From contig DPRM01000077.1 of assembly GCA_003537645.1 (NCBI GenBank), positions 12,843 through 76,842 of the forward strand: 64,000 bases of DNA, written 5' to 3'. Below, one piece after another: positions 8,963 to 17,552 of this stretch. Below the pieces are notes generated by a model that did not search any database, was not told the DNA's origin, and saw only the letters and a program-made list of their open reading frames with translations. Each line of letters opens with the position of its first letter. Positions within the stretch are counted from its first letter, which is position 1. This DNA comes from Prolixibacteraceae bacterium. Its GTDB lineage: Bacteria; Bacteroidota; Bacteroidia; Bacteroidales; Prolixibacteraceae. The position numbers and the translations under genes were made by a program.

Positions 8963-9355
8963 ATGTCAACAATTACCTGTTTTGAAGATTTAGAAATATG
9001 GCAATTATCCAGAGAAATGTGTGCAGTTGTATATCACTTGACAAAAAAAGTTCCATTCTCAAAGGACTTCGAATTGATTGATCAGGTTCGAAGATCGTCG
9101 GGTTCCGTAATGGACAATATAGCTGAAGGATTTGAACGCGAAGGAAATAAGGAATTTATACAATTTTTATCCATCGCTAAAGGTTCGTCCGGTGAATGTC
9201 GTTCACAAATCTATCGAGCAAAAGACCGTGAATATATTTCAGATGAAGAATTTGAAGATATCAAGAGTAAATTACTTACTATCAGTGTAAAGATTAAGAG
9301 GTTTATGGATTACCTGAAAGCAACTGAACTAAAAGGAAATAAATACAAACGGTAA
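8963..9355 (+). CDS. four-helix bundle protein (S23 / 23S rRNA intervening-sequence family)
   Basis: The 130-residue product fits the S23 four-helix bundle family: FEDLEIWQLSREMCAVVY at the start (family pattern F-x-DL-x-W), QVRRSSGSVMDNIAEGFER in the second helix, and QFLSIAKGSSGECRSQIYRA in the third. Homologues are encoded in 23S rRNA intervening sequences of Leptospira, and a relative (Avd) serves diversity-generating retroelements; neither an rRNA gene nor a reverse transcriptase is present here. The gene sits between two hairpin repeat clusters that separate the RND adaptor from its permease, suggesting it arrived with the repeats. Confidence 0.88.
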   Translation: MSTITCFEDLEIWQLSREMCAVVYHLTKKVPFSKDFELIDQVRRSSGSVMDNIAEGFEREGNKEFIQFLSIAKGSSGECRSQIYRAKDREYISDEEFEDIKSKLLTISVKIKRFMDYLKATELKGNKYKR

Positions 9356-9490
9356 AAAAGTTTGAAGGTTTGAATACTACGTGTTTGAAATTATGTTTGA
9401 AAAAATGTTTGAGAGTTTGAAAACCCTCAAACTTTCAAACCTTCAAACCCTCAAACCTTCAAACCTTCAAACTCTCAAGCTCTCAAACTA
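9356..9490. repeat. GTTTGAA/TTCAAAC hairpin repeat cluster
   Basis: GTTTGAA units (with one TACTACG spacer) are followed by complementary TTCAAAC units, giving a self-complementary block that ends just before the ribosome-binding region of the RND permease gene at 9503. It mirrors the cluster on the other side of the S23-type gene. Confidence 0.85.
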
Positions 9491-9502
9491 AACTAAAAAA
9501 TC

Positions 9503-12500
9503 ATGATCCGTTTCCTTATCCGTCGCCCGATAGCAGTAACCATGTCGTTTATCGCTTTCCTCGTACTGGGGATTGTTGCCATCAATTATATACCGGTATC
9601 GTTGATGCCCGATATTGATATTCCCGAAATCACCGTTCATGTGAGTGTTCCGAATACGTCGGCCCGCGAACTGGAAAATACTGTGGTTAAACCCCTGCGC
9701 CGCCAGTTAATGCAACTGTCGCATTTGGCCGATATTACCAGCGAGGCCCGTAACGAAAACGGGGTGATACACCTGAAGTTCGAGTACGGTGCCAACATCG
9801 ACTATGCCTTTATTGAGGTAAACGAAAAAATTGACCGGGCCATGAACAACTTTCCGCGAAACATCGACCGCCCGCGCGTAATTAAAGCCAATGCCACCGA
9901 TATTCCCGTCTTTTATCTCAACCTGACGTTGAAGGAAGTTTCAAGTTCAAAGTTCAAAGTTCAAAGTTCCAGATTCCAGGTTTCAAGTTCCAAGTCAACA
10001 GCCTCCAACCTTCAAACGGCGCAGCCCTCAACCCTTCAAACGGCGCAGCCCTCCAACCCTTCAAACATTTCAAACTCCGAAGCCTCGTTCTTCCCCGTTT
10101 CGCAAGCATTTGTCGAGTTAAGCCGTTTTGCTTCCAATGTAATCAGCAAACGAATTGAGCAACTCCCGGAAGTGGCAATGGTTGATATGAGCGGGACAGT
10201 TAGCTCCGAGTTGCTTATTTTGCCCGACAACCATAAGTTACAGGCTTTGGGTATTACACAGTCGGCACTTGAAAACAGTATCAAAAACAGCAACATCAAA
10301 TTGGGCAATTTACTTATTCGCGACGGCCAATACCAGTACAACATCCGTTTTTCGTCAACCCTCCAAAATAAAAGCGACATCGAAAATATTTATCTGAAAG
10401 CCAACGACCGGCTATTGCAGTTAAAAGATGTGGCTACAATTATTGAACACCCCCGGAAGCAAAAAGGGATGGTACTCCACAACGGAAATGACGCGGTTAC
10501 ATTTGCCGTGATCAAACAAAGTGATGCCCGGATGTCGGACCTGAAAGACAAGTTGAATTACCTGATTGCTGAATTTGAAAAAGATTACCCGGATATACAG
10601 TTCGATATTACCCGTAACCAAACCACCCTGCTTGATTATTCCATAGGAAATTTGCAACAAGACCTGATGTGGGGAGCCTTATTGGCATTCATCGTCATGT
10701 TCTTTTTTATGAAGGATTATCGCGCTCCATTGCTGATTGGTATAACCATACCCACATCTCTGGTTGTTTCCATGTTGTTCTTCTATATTTTGGGCATTTC
10801 TATCAATGTAATTTCGTTATCGGGTATCATTCTGGGCGTTGGTATGACGGTCGATAATTCGATCATTGTGATCGATAACATTACCCAGCACCGCGAACGG
10901 TTGAAACGACACGCACTTTCAGAAACATCGGCAACAGTCCCTGTTTCTGAGACTGAGATCCTTGAATCGGCCTGCGTTAGTGGTACAAACGAAGTTTTCG
11001 GCCCCTTGCTCAGTTCCTCATTGACCAACTCTTCCGTTTTTCTCCCTCTGATATTTATTAGCGGAATTGCCGGGGCCATGTTCTATGACCAGGCCATGGC
11101 CGTAACCATTGGTTTGCTGGTCTCCCTGTGTGTTTCGGCTACCCTGTTACCTGTTTATTATCGCCTGATTTACGGCAGACGTAAAAATGTCGGTGAGCTG
11201 AAATGGATGAAGCGGATCAACCTGCTGAATTTTGAAGTATTGTACATGTCGGGCTTTCGGTTTGTGATGCGAAACCAGTTGCTCTCTTTTGTTATTGTTG
11301 GATTGCTGCTGTCCGGCTCTTTTTTCCTGTACGGAACATTGGAAAAGACCCGTTTGCCAGTCATTGACCGCGATGAATTATTGCTCTCCATCGACTGGAA
11401 CGAGCATATCCACATCAGAGAAAATAAGCAGCGGACTGCTGAACTGGTCAGGCATTTTAACGCAAACCTGTCGCAAAGCACCTGCATGATTGGCGAACAA
11501 CAGTTTGTGATGGATAAAAACAGTGTGGCATCGCCTTCCGAAGCATTGGTTTACCTCAAAGTTAAACACCCTTCCATGCTCGATAGCACCCTTCAGGCAG
11601 CAGAATCATACATCAGAAAAAAATACCCGAAGAGCATTGTTCAGCAACGCGAAGTGGACAACATTTTCAACATGATTTTCTCGTCGGATGAAAAACCGCT
11701 GACCGCACGCTTAAAAGCAGTTACCGATTACGGGCCCAACTACGTGCCCCAATTACAGCATACACTGTTAAAAATACAAACTGCTTTACCCGATTATCCG
11801 GTTGAGAAAGCGCCGTTGACCGAATATACCATCCTGCATACCGATCCTGCCCGCCTGATGTTGTACGATGTTTCGTTCGACGAGGTATATAACCGATTGA
11901 AGACCGCCTTTAACGAAAACCAGGTTTTTCTGATCGCGGATAACCAGGACTTTGTGCCGGTAATCATGGGAAGCAAAACAAACGATTTCAGGGCAGTTAT
12001 CAACGGACTGTTTATTCAGAACCGTAAAAATGAATTGGTCCCCGTACGCAACCTCGTTTCTGAAACAAAAGGCGAGGACCTGAAAGTAATTGTTGCAGGC
12101 AAAGAGGGCGAATATTTCCCCGTCAACTTCAATATTTCCGATAAAGAAGTAGTAAGGGTATCAGAACAAGTGACCCAAGTGGTACGCCACGACCGAAAGT
12201 TTGAGGCCGGTTTTAGCGGCAGCATTTTTTCGAACCGTGAGATGATGAAGGAACTAAGTGTAATCCTGCTCATATCGCTCGCTTTACTGTATTTTATCCT
12301 TACCTCGCAGTTCGAATCGCTAACCCTTCCGCTACTGGTATTGATGGAGGTCCCGATAGATATTTTCGGGGCTTTCCTGGCGCTTAAAATAGGCGGTGCA
12401 GGCATCAACCTGATGTCAATGATCGGGATCGTGGTAATGGCGGGAATAGTCATCAACGATTCGATCCTGAAAGTGGAAACCATGAACCAGCTCTACCGGC

Positions 12501-12745
12501 AAGGGATGCCGCTGATGCGCGCCATTGTTGTGGCTGGGCACCGGCGCTTGCTTTCCATCCTGATGACAACGCTGACAGCTATCCTGGCTTTGGTGCCCAT
12601 CCTGTTTACCTCTGGCCTGGGCGCCGACCTTCAGAAACCCCTGGCTTTGGCAGTAATCGGCAGTATGCTGTTGGGCACGGTCGTCAGTCTGTATTTCGTG
12701 CCGTTGTGCTTTTATTATTTAAAAAAACGTGGAAAAAATGATTGA
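9503..12745 (+). CDS. RND efflux inner-membrane permease 1 (AcrB/HAE family)
   Basis: The 1080-residue product has the two-fold RND layout: TM1 with FLIRRPIAVTMSF, a large periplasmic porter loop, TM2-6 around residues 385-560 including GVGMTVDNSIIVIDNI (TM4 proton-relay region, with D-N where AcrB has D-D), a second loop, and TM8-12 (about 915-1075, including AGIVINDSILKVETMN). Length is near the usual 1,000-1,060; the excess comes from a repeat-encoded insert at residues 148-196 in the first porter loop. It pairs with the adaptor at 7609. The substrate is unknown; its location among secreted peptides suggests peptide export, which is speculative. Confidence 0.9.
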   Translation: MIRFLIRRPIAVTMSFIAFLVLGIVAINYIPVSLMPDIDIPEITVHVSVPNTSARELENTVVKPLRRQLMQLSHLADITSEARNENGVIHLKFEYGANIDYAFIEVNEKIDRAMNNFPRNIDRPRVIKANATDIPVFYLNLTLKEVSSSKFKVQSSRFQVSSSKSTASNLQTAQPSTLQTAQPSNPSNISNSEASFFPVSQAFVELSRFASNVISKRIEQLPEVAMVDMSGTVSSELLILPDNHKLQALGITQSALENSIKNSNIKLGNLLIRDGQYQYNIRFSSTLQNKSDIENIYLKANDRLLQLKDVATIIEHPRKQKGMVLHNGNDAVTFAVIKQSDARMSDLKDKLNYLIAEFEKDYPDIQFDITRNQTTLLDYSIGNLQQDLMWGALLAFIVMFFFMKDYRAPLLIGITIPTSLVVSMLFFYILGISINVISLSGIILGVGMTVDNSIIVIDNITQHRERLKRHALSETSATVPVSETEILESACVSGTNEVFGPLLSSSLTNSSVFLPLIFISGIAGAMFYDQAMAVTIGLLVSLCVSATLLPVYYRLIYGRRKNVGELKWMKRINLLNFEVLYMSGFRFVMRNQLLSFVIVGLLLSGSFFLYGTLEKTRLPVIDRDELLLSIDWNEHIHIRENKQRTAELVRHFNANLSQSTCMIGEQQFVMDKNSVASPSEALVYLKVKHPSMLDSTLQAAESYIRKKYPKSIVQQREVDNIFNMIFSSDEKPLTARLKAVTDYGPNYVPQLQHTLLKIQTALPDYPVEKAPLTEYTILHTDPARLMLYDVSFDEVYNRLKTAFNENQVFLIADNQDFVPVIMGSKTNDFRAVINGLFIQNRKNELVPVRNLVSETKGEDLKVIVAGKEGEYFPVNFNISDKEVVRVSEQVTQVVRHDRKFEAGFSGSIFSNREMMKELSVILLISLALLYFILTSQFESLTLPLLVLMEVPIDIFGAFLALKIGGAGINLMSMIGIVVMAGIVINDSILKVETMNQLYRQGMPLMRAIVVAGHRRLLSILMTTLTAILALVPILFTSGLGADLQKPLALAVIGSMLLGTVVSLYFVPLCFYYLKKRGKND
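9946..10090 (+). repeat. in-frame TTCAAAC-type repeat insertion in RND permease 1
   Basis: AAGTTCAAAGTTCAAAGTTC and CCTTCAAACGGCGCAGCC units interrupt the coding sequence without breaking the frame. They encode a Ser/Gln/Asn-rich stretch (VSSSKFKVQSSRFQVSS, then repeated LQTAQPS units) between NLTLKE and PVSQAFVELSRF, positions that are contiguous in other RND pumps. It uses the same units as the intergenic clusters and the block in the gene at 993. Confidence 0.8.
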
Positions 12746-12751
12746 CCGATA

Positions 12752-13006
12752 ATTGTTTGAAAAAATGTTTGAGGGTTTGAAAAATGTTTGAACAAATGTT
12801 TGAGGGTTTGAATACTAAGTGTTTGAAATTAAGTTTAAAAAAAAGTTTGAGGGTTTGAATACTCCGTGTTTGAAATAAAGTTTGAAAAAAAGTTTGAGAG
12901 TTTGAAAAAAAAGTTTGATGGTTTGATCCGTCAGCAAACGAATTCGCAAAATCTTCAAACCTTCAAACCCTTCAAACTTCTCAAACAATCAAACAATCAA
13001 ACAATC
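12752..13006. repeat. GTTTGAA/TTCAAAC hairpin repeat cluster
   Basis: This is the longest intergenic cluster of the family. About ten GTTTGA(A/G) units, two with the TACTAAG/TACTCCG spacer, lead to GATCCGTCAGC...GAATTCGC, then TTCAAACC and CAATCAAA units. It fills most of the 311-bp gap between the RND permease and the DUF1573 gene and could form a very stable terminator-like hairpin. Confidence 0.85.
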
Positions 13007-13057
13007 AAACTAATAGAAACAATAGAAACAATAGAAACTACATAAACTAAAACACTC

Positions 13058-13453
13058 ATGTACAAATATCTAACTATCCTGTTACTCATTTTTTTGTATA
13101 GCTGCACAGCCCCTATTGCCCGAAACGATGCCTCGGTCAGCTTTGGTAACAAGAGGCACGATTTCGGTAAAATAGCTTTCAGGAAAGAAGCCGTTTACTC
13201 GTTCGAATTTACCAATCCGGGCAAAACAATGCTGATGATATACGATGTGAAAACTTCGTGTGGATGCACCGTTCCTGAATGGCCGAAGGAACCAATCAGA
13301 CCGGGGAAAAAAGGAAAAATTACCATAAAATACGACGCAGCTTTCCCCGGTGTGTTCCATAAAACAATCGAGGTAGTGTACAATGGGCCCGGCTCGCCCT
13401 GCAAGCTGGGGATTAAAGGCGAAGTGGAATATCCTGAAGAAAATCAACAATGA
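13058..13453 (+). CDS. DUF1573 lipoprotein
   Basis: The 131-residue product has the lipobox FLYSC and the DUF1573 signature: [21 protein letters not shown], then [20 protein letters not shown] followed by [15 protein letters not shown]. The family is an immunoglobulin-like periplasmic domain very common in Bacteroidota. The conserved S-C-G-C pair may take part in redox chemistry, but no reaction is established. The stop overlaps the start of the signal peptidase gene (ATGA), so the two are translationally coupled. Confidence 0.9.
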   Translation: MYKYLTILLLIFLYSCTAPIARNDASVSFGNKRHDFGKIAFRKEAVYSFEFTNPGKTMLMIYDVKTSCGCTVPEWPKEPIRPGKKGKITIKYDAAFPGVFHKTIEVVYNGPGSPCKLGIKGEVEYPEENQQ

Positions 13454-14631
13454 CACGAAAGCAACGAAACATCTGTATCCTACTCCTGACCGGATTAGCT
13501 GTAACCTTTACTGTGTGCGGATTGTGGTGGTTCGCAGTTGGGTTGCTGGCCTTTGGTGGCTCAGCCATGCTGCTCTTTTCAAACCGCCGCATATTTGTGT
13601 GGATCAGAAAAAAAACATGGATTTCGGCCCCGGGTTCGTTGTTGGGCGTTTTTCTTCTGGCCATTTCCATCCGTGTATTTTTGTTCGAACTTTACGCAAT
13701 TCCCAGCGGTTCGATGGAAGATACCCTCCTGGTGGGCGATAAAGTGCTGGTCAACAAACTAAGCATTGGGCCCCGGATGCCCCGGTCGCCTTTCGAAATA
13801 CCCTGGGTAAACCTGCTGTTTTACCTGAACAGGAACGCCCGCGAAAAAATAGACTCCACATGGTGGAAGTATCATCGCTTAAGCGGATTAAACCCGATCC
13901 GAAGAAACGATGTACTTGTTTTTAACCATCCCAATGCCGAAAAAGACTTTTTTATCAAACGTTGTGTCGCCCTCCCCGGCGACAGCCTTGCAATTGTTGG
14001 TACAATGGTAACGATCAACGGAAAAGCAACCGACGAACCTATGCTTTCAAAAAAGAACTTCAAATGCTATTTCAACAATTTGCAGCAGTTTTCTGAGCTG
14101 ACCGACAGTTTGAACATTGGGATAAATGCCGGGTACCGTTTCCCCACCGCAAAAAGCGCCGAAACTACGCTTAACCGGCTTCAGTTTCAGCAATTGTCGC
14201 GCGCGTTGTGCATCGATTCCATTGCGCCGGTGATTGTACAAAGCGATTCGGCTTACCAATGTTTTCCTTACCACCACAAGTTTAGGTGGTCGATCGACCA
14301 ATTTGGCCCGCTTTACATCCCCAAAGCCGGAACAACCATTGCGCTGGACGAAAAGAATTACGCCTTGTACCAGCACATCTTCCGAAAATTCGAGAAAATA
14401 GCCATCCAACTAAAAGACGGGACCGTCTATATCGGCCAGGCAAAGGCCGAAACCTACACCTTTCGGCACAACTACTACTTTATGATGGGCGATAACCGGC
14501 ACAATTCAGCCGACTCGCGTATATGGGGCTTTGTGCCTGAAGAAATGATTGTTGGCAAAGCTTCCGTGGTACTGTTCTCCAATAACTGGAACGGCTTTAA
14601 ATGGAACCGAATAATGAAACCAATAAAATAA
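13450..14631 (+). CDS. lepB: signal peptidase I (S26 family), locus-specific paralogue
   Basis: The 393-residue product has two N-terminal membrane segments (residues 8-45 and 62-80), then [20 protein letters not shown] with catalytic Ser88, [12 protein letters not shown] with catalytic Lys170, and a C-terminal [19 protein letters not shown] box. It cleaves Sec signal peptides after AxA motifs at the outer face of the inner membrane. It carries the large insert between the Lys box and the GDN box typical of Bacteroidota LepB. Its place next to a set of small secreted peptides with AxA-like leader ends suggests a dedicated processing enzyme. It overlaps the DUF1573 gene by 4 bp. Confidence 0.93.
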   Translation: MTRKQRNICILLLTGLAVTFTVCGLWWFAVGLLAFGGSAMLLFSNRRIFVWIRKKTWISAPGSLLGVFLLAISIRVFLFELYAIPSGSMEDTLLVGDKVLVNKLSIGPRMPRSPFEIPWVNLLFYLNRNAREKIDSTWWKYHRLSGLNPIRRNDVLVFNHPNAEKDFFIKRCVALPGDSLAIVGTMVTINGKATDEPMLSKKNFKCYFNNLQQFSELTDSLNIGINAGYRFPTAKSAETTLNRLQFQQLSRALCIDSIAPVIVQSDSAYQCFPYHHKFRWSIDQFGPLYIPKAGTTIALDEKNYALYQHIFRKFEKIAIQLKDGTVYIGQAKAETYTFRHNYYFMMGDNRHNSADSRIWGFVPEEMIVGKASVVLFSNNWNGFKWNRIMKPIK

Positions 14632-14636
14632 CACGC

Positions 14637-14942
14637 ATGGGATACACCAATTACCTAACAAAAATTGAGCGGCTGGTTGAACTCCTGCAACAAGGAAACA
14701 CCGGGCCTGCCGAATGCCTGGCCTGTAAATTAAAGGTGTCGAGGCGCACCGTTCTTCGCTATTTCGACGAACTGAAGTTGCACGGAGCAGAGATTTCCTA
14801 CTCAAAAAGTCGCGAAACGTACTATTTTGAAAACAAATTCAGTTTTACAGAAAATTTTTTAATGAGTGCTATGAAATGGCACTCTACCCGTTTAACTTTG
14901 GGAAACGAAGAGAAAACAACTAACAACCAACCAATAACCTAA
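14637..14942 (+). CDS. small HTH (HTH_11/DeoR-like) DNA-binding protein
   Basis: The 101-residue product has an N-terminal winged-helix type HTH: IERLVELLQQGNTG, then AECLACKLKVSRRTVLRYFDELK as turn and recognition helix. The C-terminal part has no further domain, so it is a bare DNA-binding protein. An alternative start at 14601 would overlap the lepB end; 14637 begins just behind the lepB stop and leads straight into the HTH. It lies directly upstream of the first of three tandem peptide cassettes and is the obvious candidate regulator of them. Confidence 0.8.
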   Translation: MGYTNYLTKIERLVELLQQGNTGPAECLACKLKVSRRTVLRYFDELKLHGAEISYSKSRETYYFENKFSFTENFLMSAMKWHSTRLTLGNEEKTTNNQPIT

Positions 14943-14947
14943 AGAAA

Positions 14948-15220
14948 ATGACCCCAAACAACTTCCTGCACTCAAACGCGAAGCCCAATACGTCAACTGA
15001 CGGGTCGAACTCTTCAAACATTCAAACAATTTTAAACGCAAAGCAATACAAAAATAATACAAAGGGAAAGAACAGGAAGCCTAACCCGCTAAAGTTAATC
15101 GCTTCCTGTTCGGCACCTTTTCAATCCCGATAGGTATCGGGAGAAAGTGAGCTGAGGTGACAAAGATAAGGAAATAAAACAAGCAAAGCTCGAAGCTAAG
15201 AGCCTCGGAGATTTGAAAAT
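14948..15220 (+). promoter_or_regulatory. conserved cassette leader with small ORF and hairpin, copy A (cassette 3)
   Basis: About 270 bp are shared with 18057-18302 and 21322-21567, always directly upstream of a Cys-rich peptide gene. Each copy has a small ORF (here 14948-15133, 61 codons; core NAKPNTSTDG...SNIQTILNAKQYK). It is followed by a hairpin with an 11-bp stem, GAACAGGAAGC / GCTTCCTGTTC, and then GAGGTGACAAAGAT and CTCGAAGCTAAGAGCCTCGG. This resembles a leader-peptide attenuator or a structured 5' UTR. Copy A alone contains a small palindrome, ATCCCGATAGGTATCGGGA, at about 15125-15143. Confidence 0.6.
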
Positions 15221-15266
15221 ACCAATCATAATTAATGCGTATTATTTAACATTAAAAAATTATTTT

Positions 15267-15494
15267 ATGAAAAAAATTGTTGTGAAATTTTTTGCAATTG
15301 CAGCATTGGCAATTATAGTTTTCTTTAACATTAGTTTAAATGTAAATTCGAAAGTAGCTAATGTTAATCTTGGTCAGGAAGCACAGGCTGCAAAAGTCTG
15401 CACCGAATACTATGGTGGCGAAGAGCTTTGTTGTTACTCATTTCAGGGCTCTTGCCTTACAAGTTGGGGAAGTTATTCATTTACCAACGGATAA
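15267..15494 (+). CDS. NVEALA-like secreted Cys-rich peptide, cassette 3
   Basis: The 75-residue precursor opens with MKKIVVKFF, has one hydrophobic segment, and then VNLGQEAQAAKVC with an AxA-type site right before the core. The mature part would be only about 33 residues with four cysteines (C-x-EYYGGEEL-CC and a later C). The start at 15267 is preferred over an in-frame ATG at 15213 because it gives a regular charged n-region and follows an A-rich spacer. It is the shortest member of the set. Confidence 0.7.
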   Translation: MKKIVVKFFAIAALAIIVFFNISLNVNSKVANVNLGQEAQAAKVCTEYYGGEELCCYSFQGSCLTSWGSYSFTNG

Positions 15495-15516
15495 TAATCA
15501 TTGAAATTATAATTCT

Positions 15517-15560
15517 CCAGAGTTGGACTTCTACCAATTAGGTAGAAGTTTCGGCTCTGG
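15517..15560 (+). terminator. stem-loop between peptide gene and propeller gene, cassette 3
   Basis: A two-part stem, CCAGAG ... ACTTCTACC / GGTAGAAGT ... CTCTGG, with loop AATTA and a small internal bulge, is followed by TTTTAG. It holds the same position as the hairpins of the other cassettes but has an unrelated sequence. Confidence 0.6.
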
Positions 15561-15591
15561 TTTTAGCTAAAAGAACTTTAAGTAGATAAAA

Positions 15592-16731
15592 ATGAAAAAA
15601 TACCTAAACAAATTGCTTTTTGCATTACCAATATTGATCTCCTTAATTTCCTGTGAATCAAATTCTAAAAATTGGGAAATAGATATTAAGTCGGTTGATG
15701 ACATGCTCCGTGTATTCGACAATGAAGTAAAATTAAAAGCTGAAATTTACATTGGAGACACCATCCATTTGCTCAATCCATTTGATATTAGAATTGTGAA
15801 TGATTATTTTCTGGTTCAGGATATTGGACGATCTGAAGGAGGCATACTCTCTGTTTTCGACATGACTAATAAGCAGTTTGTCGGGAAGATGTTAAACTAC
15901 GGCAATGGACCAAATGAATTGCTCGGATTACGAATGAATTTGTATGGGAAAGATACTTTACTGGCATTAGACCCATTTAAAAAAACATCGCAATTGTTTG
16001 GTGCTAATGAGCTAAAGGCTTGTAACGGTATTCCGTTCCGTACTATTAAATACCAATCGCCAAATAAAGGGGAACAGATTGACCAAAGTTATTTGTTTGA
16101 GAACATGCTAATCTGTAGTGGCCAATTTCAAAAGGGACGTTTTCAGTTATATAACAATAAAGGTCAGTTTATACACCAATTTGGTGAATTCCCTAATGTG
16201 AATTTTGGAGAAAACCAACTAGATAACATTCAACTTGGTTCTGTATTTGGTGCCAGTGCTTCCTTTTGTGGCAATTCCCCAAGGTCTCAAATGGCATGTC
16301 TTACAACAGGTACCCTTACAATCTACAATTACAGAAATGATAAAAATGAATTTTCGAGAAGCTTTTTTTGTCAATGGTTTTCGTTAAAAGTAACAGATGC
16401 AAGGTATATAGGTGGAAAGCCAGTTGTAAGGGGAGATAATAAGGCAAATATGGTTGGTGCAGGGAAAGTGGTTGCAAATGACAAATATCTGTTCTTCACG
16501 TTTTCAGATTTCACAATATCAGATATTATAAATATGGAAAATGATAATCGTTATAAATATATTTTGGTAACAGATTGGGACGGAGAACCTGTTGCAAAAA
16601 TAGTCCTGGATAAAGCGATCCATTTCCCTTTGCAAATTGATAAGGAAGGGAAATATCTCTATGCCATACATACCGATTTAAAGACCGGTTTCGCTCAAAT
16701 AATAAGATACGACATCTCCTTTTTAAAATAA
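15592..16731 (+). CDS. TolB-like 6-bladed beta-propeller lipoprotein, cassette 3
   Basis: The 379-residue product has the lipobox LISC at residue 20 and a beta-propeller body with the divergent signature MLNYGNGPNELLGLRMN near residue 103, where the others have GKGPGEY. Blade strands such as YLFFTFSDFTISD and YILVTDWDGEPVAKI are clear. It lacks the NPII tail of the other four propellers and looks closer to the TolB-like 6-blade family, so this cassette's cargo has a different origin. It is presumably envelope-anchored. Confidence 0.75.
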   Translation: MKKYLNKLLFALPILISLISCESNSKNWEIDIKSVDDMLRVFDNEVKLKAEIYIGDTIHLLNPFDIRIVNDYFLVQDIGRSEGGILSVFDMTNKQFVGKMLNYGNGPNELLGLRMNLYGKDTLLALDPFKKTSQLFGANELKACNGIPFRTIKYQSPNKGEQIDQSYLFENMLICSGQFQKGRFQLYNNKGQFIHQFGEFPNVNFGENQLDNIQLGSVFGASASFCGNSPRSQMACLTTGTLTIYNYRNDKNEFSRSFFCQWFSLKVTDARYIGGKPVVRGDNKANMVGAGKVVANDKYLFFTFSDFTISDIINMENDNRYKYILVTDWDGEPVAKIVLDKAIHFPLQIDKEGKYLYAIHTDLKTGFAQIIRYDISFLK

Positions 16732-16751
16732 TTTCGATATATATAATTACC

Positions 16752-17288
16752 ATGTGTAATAAAAATAGATTTATTGGAATACTTTATATTCTGTTATTTG
16801 TGTGCATAAGCTCGTGTAACAATAAGAATAATCTTAAGGTTACAGAATCTATAGCTGTGGGTACAAAAATCAATTTAATGGAATATGCTGTTAAACCCGT
16901 TTGGAAAGATACTACACAACATTTCATAAAACATGGATCACAATATAAAATAGTCACTTATGCGAACAGCTATTGTGAGCCATGCTGGCATAATGTTATA
17001 CTATGGAAGGAAAACTTAAAATACTTTAAAGATTCCCCTCAAGTAAGCTTTTATTGCTATGTACATGCCACGCCCCAGGATTTTGTGTTAAAGAATGCTG
17101 ATGCGAAATTAGACTTTCCTGTGTTTTTAGATGAAAGAGAACGTTTTAAGATTGTTAATCAACTTGGTAATAATCCTTCCAAATTGACATTTCTATTAAA
17201 CAGCGAGAATGAAGTTTTACTGATAGGGCCGCCCTTTACAAAAGAAATGAGAGAAAGATATTTATCTGTTATAAGCAAAAAGAATTGA
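16752..17288 (+). CDS. thioredoxin-like lipoprotein, CEPC, cassette 3
   Basis: The 178-residue product has a lipoprotein signal (CISSC at residue 22). The thioredoxin-like domain starts at residue 65, with KIVTYANSYCEPCWHNVILW giving strand, CxxC active site and following helix. A later DFPVFLDERERF region matches the TlpA/Redoxin pattern. It is the only Trx of the four with a clear lipobox. The gap to the propeller is 20 bp, so they are co-transcribed; a role in disulfide chemistry of the peptide is inferred. Confidence 0.75.
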   Translation: MCNKNRFIGILYILLFVCISSCNNKNNLKVTESIAVGTKINLMEYAVKPVWKDTTQHFIKHGSQYKIVTYANSYCEPCWHNVILWKENLKYFKDSPQVSFYCYVHATPQDFVLKNADAKLDFPVFLDERERFKIVNQLGNNPSKLTFLLNSENEVLLIGPPFTKEMRERYLSVISKKN

Positions 17289-17309
17289 ACCTTCATGGGA
17301 AATTAAGAA

Positions 17310-17552
17310 GTGTTGAAAAAACATAATCAATACCGCCCTTCCTCCTTCTCCATCCTCATCATTTTCATCTTGCTGATGATTGTGGGGATAAGCCTGTTGC
17401 CATTGCTCAATGTGCAGCTAACACCCTCGCGCTCATTGCCGGGCTTATCGGTGAGTTACTACTGGCCCGATGCTTCGGCGCGAGTAATCGAGCAGGAAGT
17501 AACATCCAGGCTGGAAGGACTGTTTAGCGGAGTAATAGGCATCAAAGAATAG
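17310..17552 (+). pseudogene. truncated 5' fragment of RND permease 2, copy A
   Basis: Starting with GTG, 80 codons match the N-terminus of the intact permease at 24035 (PSSFSILIIFILL, LPLLNVQLTPSRSLPGLSV, YYWPDASARVIEQEV) with very few changes (for example SVSYYW for SVGYYW). The match stops at GIKE, where a TAG replaces the continuation VSSVSSKG. The copy at 20579 ends at exactly the same base. It encodes only TM1 and the first periplasmic strand, so it cannot be a pump; it marks a duplication breakpoint and may act as a recombination arm. Confidence 0.9.

Noticed and set aside
8963..9355. Avd protein of a diversity-generating retroelement
   Set aside because: The S23-type fold is similar, but there is no reverse transcriptase, template repeat or variable repeat in the window; the fibre genes show no TR/VR pair.
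8678..13006. CRISPR array
   Set aside because: The TTTGAA/TTCAAAC units are short, irregular and self-complementary, with no constant-length repeats or unique spacers; no cas genes.
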